Assembly: GCF_040954645.1 (NCBI RefSeq)
Contig: NC_092806.1
Location: 23,771,644-23,835,643 of the forward strand
Source of the DNA: Diabrotica undecimpunctata
Lineage: Eukaryota; Arthropoda; Insecta; Coleoptera; Chrysomelidae
Direction: 5' to 3'
DNA length: 64,000 nt
Each line of letters begins with the position of its first letter. Position 1 is the stretch's first letter. Below are positions 11,953-24,000 of this stretch, piece after piece. The notes beneath the pieces are model-generated. The model made no database searches. It was not told the DNA's origin and saw only the letters and a list, made by a program, of their open reading frames with translations. The position numbers and the translations under genes were made by a program.

Positions 11953-12025
<73 letters not shown>

Positions 12026-15000
12026 TCTGGTTTTGTACATTTTGGGTTTCAAATTTTTTCTACACAAGTTATAGAAGATTTTATAACTAAATCATATTTT
12101 AAATGATAACATACAAAATGTACATTCTGTGTTCAATTTTGATAGCTTAGAGCCTGAGCAAGCCAAACAGTATTTTCGGTTTGAAAAACAGGACATTCCA
12201 AGGCTTGCACAGATACAATCAAAAGGAACTACAACTTTAAATAACTAACATATTGCATATTGTAGGACTCGACGGACTGTGCATTTTATTGCGTCGTCTA
12301 GTATATTGCCTTTTTGTCTTCTTCACTATTTCCGTGTTCATAAGTGATAAATATAATGAAATATAATAAAATGTTTTATTTGTCCCGCAGATGCTTAACC
12401 AAGAAAACACAAAACGCCTGTTGTTAACTAATGCACAGAAATAAAATTACAGAACAGGAACTTCAATGTGAACTTCATACAAAGGAGTGAAGACACCGGA
12501 GGCACGAGAAGACTAGACTAGAAGCAAGAAATAGATAACATCATAAAAGAACACTGGGAGAAATTTACCAAAGATATGGAATACGACCTCTATGGATCCC
12601 AGAAAAAGGTGTGGAAGATGATAAGGAGACAAAAAACAGAAATGAATGAATTTGTACGCATAGATAACATTACGGAGGAACAATGGACTGGGCATTTCAA
12701 CAAATTATATGGAGAAGGAGAAAGAAGAGAACAGAGAAATCAGTAACGAAACTCACGATAGAGTACTAATATCAGAAAAAGAGCTACAAGAACGAATAAA
12801 AAAATTAAAAAACAGAAAAGCACCTGGTCCTGATAAGATAAACAATGAACTGCTAAAATATGGAGGAACAACACTACGCAAATGGCTCCTAAAATTATTC
12901 GTCGCTATAATAAATACCGGAGTAGTACCAGCGGAATTGAAGGAAAGTCTCCTGCTACCGATACTTAAAAAGAGAGACTCGAGAAATCCTGAAAATTATA
13001 GAGGCATTAGTCTGATGAATAGTACATTAAAATTGTCAATGGCAGTTATAAAAGATAAAATCGGGGAAAAGCGAACATGGCAGATGAACAACAGGGCTTC
13101 CGGAAGAACCGCAGCACAATAGACGCAATTTTTATTATCAGACAAATAATAGAGAAGTCTATTGAATATGGAAAACCAGCATACATGTTCTTTGTAGATT
13201 TAAAAAGTGCTTTTGACAGGGTGAATCCAAATGACATCTTAAATTTATTACAAGCTGAACAAATAGACTATCAGATAATAAGAACAACAAGACCAGAGTT
13301 ATAATGCCAACAGGGGAAACAGAATGCATAGAACTAAAAGGAGAAATCCGCCAATAATTCACGAAGTAATAAAACAACATGGATACCACATGGGAGCGCA
13401 TAAAATCACGATACTATGCTGTGCCGATGATGCAGTACTAATTGCTGATAACGAAGATGACCTACAAAGGCAGCTCCACACCTTCAATATCACAGCAAAC
13501 AAACTTAATATGAGAATATCAGTAGAAAAAACTAAATGTATACTGATCAGTAAAGAGCCGCGTAGATGCAAACTAGAAATAGACGGCAAAATTGTAGAAC
13601 AAGTAATGAAATTCAATTACCTAGGAGTAGAGATCACTAGTGACAGGGATATAAGAACAGAGACCACAAGGCAAGCATCAAAAGCGGCAAGAGTAAGTGG
13701 TTGCCTCCGAGAAACCATATGGAGAAACAAATATCTAAACACGGAAAGCAAAATGAAAGTTTACAAGACAACAGTAAGACCAATCCTAACATATGAAGCG
13801 GAGACAAGGACCGATACAAGAAAGACGAAACAACAAATCAACAATATCGAAATGAAAGTATTAAGATCAATAGCGGACATATTATTAAGAGACAGACAAA
13901 CCAACAGAAGTTTACGCGAACAATGCAAACTTCAAAATATTAACAGGTGGATAAAAAAAGAAAAAAAATTGGAACGAACGTGTAAACCGAATGGGACCAG
14001 ATAGATTAGCGAACATCTGTACAAACAACAAGCCGTATAGCAGAAGACCCGTTGGAAGGACGCCAAAAAGGTGGAAAGATAATGTACAGTCAACAACGAC
14101 TGAAACAGAATAAGAGGCAGACAAACAGGAGTAATCCTAGTCGCACGAAGAAGAAGAAGAACTTCAATGTTCCAGTCCCGAGTTTTGACGAATTGGTGCG
14201 ATTCGCTGCTAACGTTACCGTATATCAAACCCGCTATCCGACGTGTGGTAACGGAGCCCGTAAACGTTAAAATCATTCACGTTATTTAATTTTCATACTG
14301 CGCATGCTCCATTGCTAAAATAACGTTACCGTATTCTCACTCTCTCACGTGATAACTCTATTTTATTTAAAATTGATTTCGAGCGCATACCTGACATTGA
14401 AAATCGCCGGTCGCTTCAAGCGTTGTTTCTTTCGGTTTATTATACAGAAAAAGTGCCAATAAACATTTTTGTTTAAAATTATCTCAGCTACATTTTTTAT
14501 TTGAAACATTTTTTGTACAGATTTCTTGGTAAATCAATTGTTTCCGTTTTCCCCCCTTACAAAGGGAGTTTGTAAGGGGAAGCTGGGCGGTAAAAGTAGT
14601 AAACTTTTTTGTATCTTCTTTGGAGTCCCATAGTTGACATTATCAGCAAAATTCAGTTTATACGTATAATTTTTAGAGGTTCAGTGGCATTTTCGTCTCT
14701 AACAACTTTATTATTTATCACTTTATTTGGTATATAATTCATGTCATATTTTTCCAAATAATATTAAAACATGCTTTCATTCCACTCCGTTCCATCTCAT
14801 TTTTTTACTATTTTTGCTCCGAATAAACCTGCTCATAAGTTCAAATCAAAATTAACGCAATACCTTTCAAAAGTTTTAAGTACATGACATGTAATATCTA
14901 AATAAAATTAACTTGATTAATATAGTTATTTGTACAATCGGTAAAAATATTATTACTGATAATAGTTATCTGTACTATGAATGAAATGTATTTGCGGGGG

Positions 15001-18000
15001 ACAATATTTTTTTTATTAAAATTATCCTGTCTCGATTTTAAAAGTCATTTTACAGATAAAATAGATATTAAAATTTATGACAAAACTAGCATAATATACT
15101 GAATATTCTATTATATTGTATGAACATTAGTTATTTATTTATAATTAAAACTATCTCTATAATGTGGTTTGTAAGATAATAGAATTAAAATCCACAAGGA
15201 AAATAAATTCCTGCAGCTGGCTGTATACCATGTATCACAAAAAGAGGTTTAAATCTTTGTATGTAGGTATATTTAAAAACCCTTAAAAGGGCTACATCAA
15301 AAAACACAAACGTTTTTGGAATAATAATTCCATCATCAGGTTAAAAAGCCTAAAATAAGTATAAACCATTTAATTAAAACAAACTTGATTGAAATGTTGA
15401 CTAAGGTTAAAAAAGCAAAATGAACTATGAAGGATGTAAAATTACCGATGGAGGTAAAGGTTGTGTTTAAGAGAATGACGATAAAGAGCAACATGGGCTG
15501 CCTAATGCATACGTCATTCTCTTAAACATGACCTTTACCTCCATCGGTAATTTTACATCCTTCATACCCAAAATTCAAAAATCAACATTTTAAATCCCAA
15601 CATTTGGATTGCTGTTATCATTTTAACATCACTAAAGCTTTTGAATCGTTTGGCTGCAGAAATATTATGTATAACCAACGCTGTTCCATGGTGCATTGAC
15701 ATTCTGTTTTCGACACCATTCATAGGTACTTTGTCAATCAGTTACCAGCTGATGTCCGTTTGAAAGATTTACTCTCCGGACTCGGGAACTCACGTGAGGC
15801 ATGGTTATGTGTTGCCTGAAGTTAAATCTAATAAAGTATTAAACATCACCCACTTTTAAACAACAACATGTACATTTTTTGCTAACTTCAATTTTTTGTA
15901 AAGGGTTGTACCCTAATATTTTGGTGGCTCAGGCATGTTAACCTGTAAGTATAACCATTTTGCTTTTTTAACCTTAGTCAACATTTCAATCACGTTTGTT
16001 TTAATTAAATGGTTTATACTTATTTTAGACTTTTTAACCTGATGATGGAATTATTATTCCGAAAACGTTTGTGTTTTTTGATGTAGCCCTTTTAAGGGTT
16101 TTTAAATATACCTACATATAATAGAATTATTAATTCTACGTAAAACCACGAATTATTGTAAAAACAATCTTTATTTTTTTAACACATAGGACGCGTTTCG
16201 ACATATCTGTCATCATCAGCTATAAATGTAGGAGAATCTAAATCTGAAATGCACAAGAATACACAAGATCTTCTTAAAATACAACATACCTATAGCTTTT
16301 AAGTCTAATATTAATATCAGATTATTAATCAATAAAAAAGATGTAGTTCCTATGCTACACAAGTTTCTTTGTATTTCAAGGGGTTTATAAGCTTGGTTGT
16401 GCTTCTTGTAAAGCAGTTTACATCGGTCAAAGTGGCAGAAGAATGGAGACCTGCATTTCAGAACATCTAAAATTAATTAATAAATACAAAGCACAGATAT
16501 TTGCAACACTAACTCTGCTGTCTCCAACCATATTCTGTCAACCGCTCCTATTCCCTTCTAGATGTTAAACTCTTACACACGTGCAAAAACGTCAAACATG
16601 AAATGTTGACAAATGCGTTTAGAAGTTTTTCTCTGCTGAATCTAAGCCAATTTGTGCTTAAGGTCATCTGAATGCACCCATTGAGTTTACGCAGCAAAAT
16701 ATTGCGTCTCGCCCGGCCGAAGCTTAAACAAAATAATGTAATGTAATAAAATGTAGCAAAAGAAACATAAGAAAACCAAAAAGTAACGAAACCAGAACTA
16801 CATCCGCCAGTCGTATTTTTTGTCAGCATTCAGTCATCGTCGAGTCAGGGCTATGTCAGCACCGACTTTGCAACGACTCAGCGTTCTATGAGCGAGGCTT
16901 GTGACGTCAGCAGTGCATCCACCAAGAGTTTGTCGTTGAACCAGCTTTGTATCTCTCCTTACGTTCAAAAATAATAAAGTAGATCATAGTTTTAGGAGTA
17001 AACTTATCAAAAAAGCAGGAGATTATCAACCACATAAGAAAATATTTAACAGTGGCAAAATACAGTGACAAAATAACCGAAGTTAGTATAAAAAAGAAGA
17101 AAGGATATAGTATAGGGAATCAGTTAAAAAAGAAAAAGGAATAACAAGATCTAAAGACCGCTTTACAGATTGCAAGAAAACTTGCTAATTTCTTTCATGA
17201 CTAATTTTCATGCAATTAATGTTGAAATTTTTACCCTTAACTTAACTTATAAACTTTTTTTAATTACTTATTGCTATTTATTTAACACTATTTAGTAAAT
17301 TTCGAAATGCCAAAACTATTAAAAATAGCCAAATATAAAAGGTAAAAGGCAGTAGCAGCAACCTTAAGTATGATTATTGCTGCAGCCAGCCTTTTAGTTA
17401 CTAATTTAGAACGCCGAGAATGGAGATAGTGGATAAGACCATTGACATTGTGGAAAAATCAAACTTCCTACAAATTCCCCTAGACTTGCATGAAAACTTG
17501 CAGAAAAAATGGCACCAAACCGATTATCACGCAATTGCAACAAGCAATGGCGACATATTGCGCATGCCTTTAGGCAACTTTCTTGCGTCTTGCAGGTATA
17601 ATTGCAAGCTGTAAAATTGACTTAAGTAAATAGTCAAAAGATGGATGTTCAAGTTATCGAACAAGAAAGCCAATGACAATATAACATCTATTGAGACAGC
17701 ATCATCTATGGACGTTTTTTATGCTTAGTATGTAGAAGTAAAAAATATCTCAGATTACTTTGTTATTATTTGTATTTTGTAAATAAACGTTTATTTCACT
17801 TTTTAAAATTTTCTGGCGCATATATTAAATTGGTGAAGCATACATTGTAAATCATCTTCACTTTGAGAGATTCAGAGAGTGTTGCGTCGTCTGCACAACA
17901 GATTATTTTAAGTTGTTTTTCTCGTATTTGGTATCCTTTTTTCGTGCTTAGTTATTTTATTCTTTCATCCATGATAAGATTGAACAAACAATAGAGGGCT

Positions 18001-21000
18001 CAGAGAGTCTTATCCCATTGCCACTCAAAATTTATTATTTTGATTATTCCTAGAGGTATCTCTCTTGCGTCCAATAAGTGGATAAGTTCCTTCAATTTGA
18101 GCCTGTCAAATGTCTTCTTCGGGTCCACGAAACATAAATAAACTGGTTTGTTGTATTCTAGTGATTTCTCATTGACTAGTTTTCGAGTCTTCTTAACGAG
18201 TCACTAGATTTCTAGTGACTTGTTTCATTATAGATATAGCGTCGGTGCATGATCTTCCCGATCAACCTTGTTCTTCTGTTAGTATTATAATTTCGTTCAG
18301 TTTGTGTGTTATTCCTATGGTTGTTAATTTTAGTGTTGTGTTTAATATGTTTCTGATTCCTCTGTACTTTTCCAGGTCTTACTTGTTCCCCATTTTTGAA
18401 AAGCGGTATTAAGACGCTTCCCTCCACAATGTTTATTTTTTTGTTTGTCGTCACGTTTGGTGTTGGTGGTTCATTATCGTCACCCTTACCAAATGGGGGT
18501 TGAAGGTAGTCTGTAATTATATTGCACACTTTACATTAATTATATTAAAGAGATTTTCGTAGTTTTTAATATTCATATTATATCTGAATTGTGTCTACAA
18601 ATTATTTTCTTTTCTTTTACAGTCGATAGCCAGCTTAGTTAAGGACAAAAACTACATAGTACTTATAGGAGTAGACTTTTTCTTGGAAGAATACAAGATC
18701 AATTTGACGGTTACCAAAACTGTAGAAGAATTCACTTTTGAAGGCTACGAAGATGATTTGCTTAACCTAGTCCAAAAATTAAATATAACCGGTTTAAACA
18801 TACCCTTTAAGAAATTTGGATGGTTTGTAGATGTAAGTAAAATTTATATCAGAGTTTTTGTAAAAATGTGTTATATGTTTAGTTTTACATTAGGTGCGAA
18901 GTTAGAGCTGGTATCTTCTTTTTGTGTCTTATAAGTAGACTTCGGCAAATATGCAAATAAAAATGTAGAAAATATGCGCATAAATATGCACGTGTTTACC
19001 CGAAAATATGCAAATATTTTACAAAATATGCATACAAATAAATAAAAAAATCGTAAAATAGTAACAATTTTATTTAAAAAAAAAGTGTACATAACTAAAT
19101 ATTTCCTACTATTCATTAAGATTTACATTTATTTTAAGTAACTACATCATTTTTAAGTATGAATAAACTTATTTAGAATTATGGTAACAATAAATGACCA
19201 AGTGGTGTTCAAAATTTTCTAACAAAAACTTGTGGCTTCTGTCTGAGTACATATATTTATATATGGAAAAACTTCGTTCAACATCAACTGATGTAACGGG
19301 AGCATTTTTCAAACTAACCAAAACATTTGGTTCTAAATTAATTGTTTCCGAAATATTTCCAGCTAGAACACTGACTACTTCAGAAAGAATATGGTAACCT
19401 TTATTTTTTTCCATAGTAGCTTCAAATTTTTTTAAAATATCTTTTCCAATATTACCTCTAACGTTCCGACAACATGACGCAAATTCTTTTATTAATGCTG
19501 TACTTTCGAACAATGACAGTTTTGGTGATTCTAACTGAGTAATTGTTTTTTGAACAAAACTAAAATTTGATTTTATAAATGAAAGTTCTTGTTGAAGCAA
19601 GTTACTCTGAAAAGTTTGTTTAGAATCCAAAAGAGATTGGGAACTTTCATCTGTTAACGTATCAATTATGTTCTTTATTTTAACAAAATGATCTGCATAA
19701 AAATTAGCTGCTTCTAACCATGTTCCCCATCGCGTTAAAATAGGTTGTGGTGGAAGAGGAATGTTAGGTAGCATTTCTTTATAAAGTTGAATTCTTATAG
19801 GAGATTTAAGAAATACTTTTTTGACACTGGATATCATGGTATTTACAAGAGGAAACTTTTTTCGTATTTCCTCTGCAACTCTGTTTAATCCATGCGCTAC
19901 ACAAGTAACATGTATTAAATCTGGGAAAAATATTTTTAAATTTTGTCCTTCTTTCACCATATAAGGAGCAGCATCCGATAAAATAAGCAGTAATTTATTA
20001 GAAGGAATAGTTGTCGGAAGAAAAAAAGTTGCTAATGTTTCTTGTATAAAACGCGAAATTGTTAAAGCATTTGTTTTCTCAAGTTGCTGGCATGAAATAA
20101 GATGAGATTTTGGTAAGGTATCTTCTTTAAGAACACCAATCAATAAATGAGCAATATACTTTCCTGAGGAATCAGTGGTTTCGTCTACAGATATGTAAAA
20201 ATAATTATCTGCAATTTCTTCCTTAATATTAATTAACACCGACGAGTATAGCCCGTTCACATTATTTCTTCTTAGAGACCGATCACTTGGAACATTAAGT
20301 TTGCAATATTTTTTTAGAAACGAACTAAAATTTACATTTGCTAATTTTGAAAGCGGTATGTTTGCAGATACTAATGCGCGACACAAGTCTTCATTAAAAG
20401 TTTCTTGCTCATCTAATTTTAAACATCCAAGTAGATTGGAAACATTTAGCCATTGAAGTTTGATGTTTTCCTCCTATTTTTCCTTTTTTTGCAACGTGTG
20501 AAGCAGTTCTCACATGTTGGTCTATCTGAAATTTCTTCTCACATGCTATCTATAAATAAAAATAAAAACCTTTATTTTAACCCAACCTTTAAAATATAAA
20601 AATATACAAGGTGTTTTTGGTTAATCAAATAACTGGTTTGGAAAAAAAAACACTCGCTAAGTGTTTTAAATGCAGTATTAATCCACAAATTAGTTTTTGT
20701 TACTAACCATTAGTACATCATATAACTTATTTTAAAATTCAACAAAAGTTTTTTTTTTGTTAAATCAATTACAATAAAAATAATTGTGTTTTAGAATAGC
20801 TGACTTCATAAAAAAAGTAAAGGTGAAAAATTTTTCTAAATACTCACCATTGTATTGTACCATGGACAATTTTTTCTCACTAAAGGAAGCTATTTTTCAT
20901 TTAAAAACAACCTACGAGTACTAAATTTCAAGTAAATACGTTTATTGGTTTTAAAGTTATTGTTGTTATTAACTAAAAGAATTTAATTTTTTTTAATTTT

Positions 21001-24000
21001 AACACCCTGTATCTCGAAAAGTAAATAAGTTTGACCCCTCATTAACTATATCGTTTTGTTCAATTTTTCGAGAAGTATCTACAGTCAAACGTTGTAAGTG
21101 TCATTTGGAAACACCCTGTATGTATGAAATATTAGATATTTTATTAGAAAATATTAGATACTTACAATTTTGCCACAGACTGAACAGTAGATTTTTCCCA
21201 TATCCATAGACAGCTCTTTATAAGGTTTAATCCAAGTTGAAGCACTGGTTGTTTTAGGCATTATAAAATCACAATCTTCCTTTTTGTTACGCACAACGAG
21301 TGTTTACGCTTTGAATATCAAAACAAAAATGATTTACAAATCTGAGCATCAAATTAGAAATGTTTAGGTACCTAATTCAATAAACTGGGAGATTTTGGAA
21401 AATCCCTAAATTAGGAACAAAACTATTAGCCGTTTACCTGCTGTTAAGATACAATAAATTGTAGATAGATTTGGGGATTAGATCATAAAATGCAAGTGAG
21501 CGAACCCTTAGCGATTATCCAATAACTGAATGCCTCAGTGACCGAGACTTTCTAAGAATGTTGAGGGCTACTTAAATTGATCTTCTTTGAAATTGTAAAT
21601 GTTTTGTACCTGTAGAGATTACGTACTTAGATCATTTCTTGATTAAAATGACTACAAAATTTTATACAAGAATTGAAATAAATTGGTATGTTTAAAAATT
21701 TTCAAATACAGTATAAAAATCTGAACTTTTATGCACTTTATGCAAACTTTTATACAAATATGCCAAAATATGAAATATTTGCATAAAATATGCACAATAT
21801 GCAAAATATGCAATATGCATATTTGCCGAAGTCTACTTATAAGAATTATTCGACATTGGCAATCACCATGGCAAAATTTTCATGGTCTTTTGTCGTATGA
21901 AAAAGTAGTCGTGCGTTTCTTTTTCGGTAAAGTCTCGAATGTTTCTCAGCCAAAAAGCCTGCCTTCTACCTGCACCTCTTCAAACTTCTATTTTTCCCTT
22001 GAGAATCAACTGCAGTATCTCTTATATCTAAAATATGAACATTCATAGTAAATTTCTTAATCCTTCGATATCCTTACCTCACATATTCACAAACAACAAA
22101 TAATACCAATCACTCAGAATAAATGTTTATAACCAAAAGTCCTTATTCATTCTTCAAATAGTTAAAAAACCAATGTTTCCAACTTCTTATGGGACAAATA
22201 CACATAAATTAGAAATGTTTGGAAAGGTTTTTAAAACCCCCGCCCATTGTGACATCAGAGCTTAGGTAGTCCATTGTAAGCTTGTTGATTAAATTTTAGA
22301 TTGAACTGATGATGTGTATGAATTCATATATGAAACGTTTTCATTAAAGGAAGAAGCACCAAGATCTGTTTTTTCTCCACTTTTGTGATCGATAATTTTT
22401 TCATAAGTATCCTTATGAACTAAATTTTGTATATATTGTTATGATATGTAAAATCGAGAAAAATATTGGTTTGTTTAAAAATATTTCAAAGTTCAAAAAC
22501 ATTAAAATAATTCAGATAAGTAGGATAATATCCAACAAACATTTCGGAGAAGGAAAGTTATTAAAGCCTTGAATTACCTGTACCAAACAAAATGTAAGCT
22601 TTACATCAATCATTTCTTTGTTAAACTTGAGTGACCCGCATAAGTTTAAGTGATACAAAAGACAAATTGAAACGGGTTTTTACAAATGCATTAGTGCAGT
22701 GATTAAAGACAATAGAAGATATTTTAGAAAGAGGTTTTTGTTAGTTTTAAGATTTATAGAAAAATATTATTTGTAAATAAGTTTTAGGAAATTTATAATT
22801 ATAGGTAAAAATTTGTTTGTTATCGAAATGAAGAAATGGGGGAATTGTGACGAGTTGTGATTGGCGGAGATTGAAAAAGGTGGGATAAGTGTGTGGGAGA
22901 AAGTTTAGCGAGATTGAGGAGAGAGAAAAGATAGCAGTCAGTTGGTTTCCAAGTCTTCAAGAAAGAACAGTGTTTGTTCTCTGTCGGTTCCCGAAATGTA
23001 GCAAGCAGTAGTGTTGAATGTTAGTGAGTTTTTGTGGAGTTAGTGTATCTGACAGAAGCTGAAACAACAAAATATTGTAAGTCATATTTCTCTACTTATA
23101 TTCCAAGAGTCACTGTTCAGGCCAACGAGAGATTCAGTTTATCGTAAAGAGAAGATATTCCAAGAGTCAATTTTTCACTCGGGCCAACGAGAGATTCAGT
23201 TTATCGAGAGGAGAAAGGCTATCATAATTTGAATGATTTGTGCTTTTGAAGGAGATCATTAAGGACGATATACTTGCAACAATCTGATGTAAGATTGCTG
23301 ATTACATAGGGAGCGGTTGAGAGGAGATAATATAATCTACAAGGAACAAGGATTTGGACCACTCATCATCAGAGAGAGATAATTTTGTTTTCTGCAGTTT
23401 TTTCTTTTATTGATAACACAATTTTTACACGTAATTTAGAAAGGATATAAATATTTGGATTAGGAGAGTTAGAATAGTTCGGAATTTTGAGATTTCAATT
23501 AATATTGTTTGTACCATAAATTTTGATTGTTCACGTACGGAGAACAAAACTTTGAGAATCCTTATATGAGATTTGTTTATTGAAAACTTTTGAGTGTGAA
23601 TTATTTCATTATTTTTATTTCAATATATAGTGTTAGATCATATGTGTTTTTTATTATTCCGGTATTCTCTGGACCTTACCTTTCACATGTAATAGCATAG
23701 ATATTGAAGCACGAATTTAACCCTGAGATAAAAGAATTAAAAATTGTGATAGAGTCATAATCATATCATTTAAATAATTTTAATTAATCAAAAAAATTAA
23801 TTAGCTAATTATTGCTTGGCGCACCAAGACTATAAATATCACGATAACTGGCTTCCAAAACGTGGGGCTTGAAAATATCGCAGCTTTACATTTGAAGGAA
23901 GGGAAAGAGATCTGGAATAAGTACAGGTAATCCAGAGATAAAAACATATAACATTGAGGGAATTTGAATTTGAAAGTATTTTGACAATTTTTCCAGGGAA

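Larger units (their letters stand above)
18936..21835 (-). mobile_element. hAT DNA transposon, complete with terminal repeats and 8-bp target duplication
   Basis: The ends are inverted copies of TAGACTTCGGCAAATATGCA (18936 onward and up to 21835), and the element is flanked on both sides by the 8-bp duplication CTTATAAG (18928-18935 and 21836-21843). An 8-bp duplication is the hAT hallmark. Just inside both ends are many ATATGCA/TGCATAT repeats, possible transposase-binding sites. The element is 2,900 bp and sits in CD36 intron 2 on the opposite strand. It carries the transposase gene below and a MITE in that gene's intron. Confidence 0.93.
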
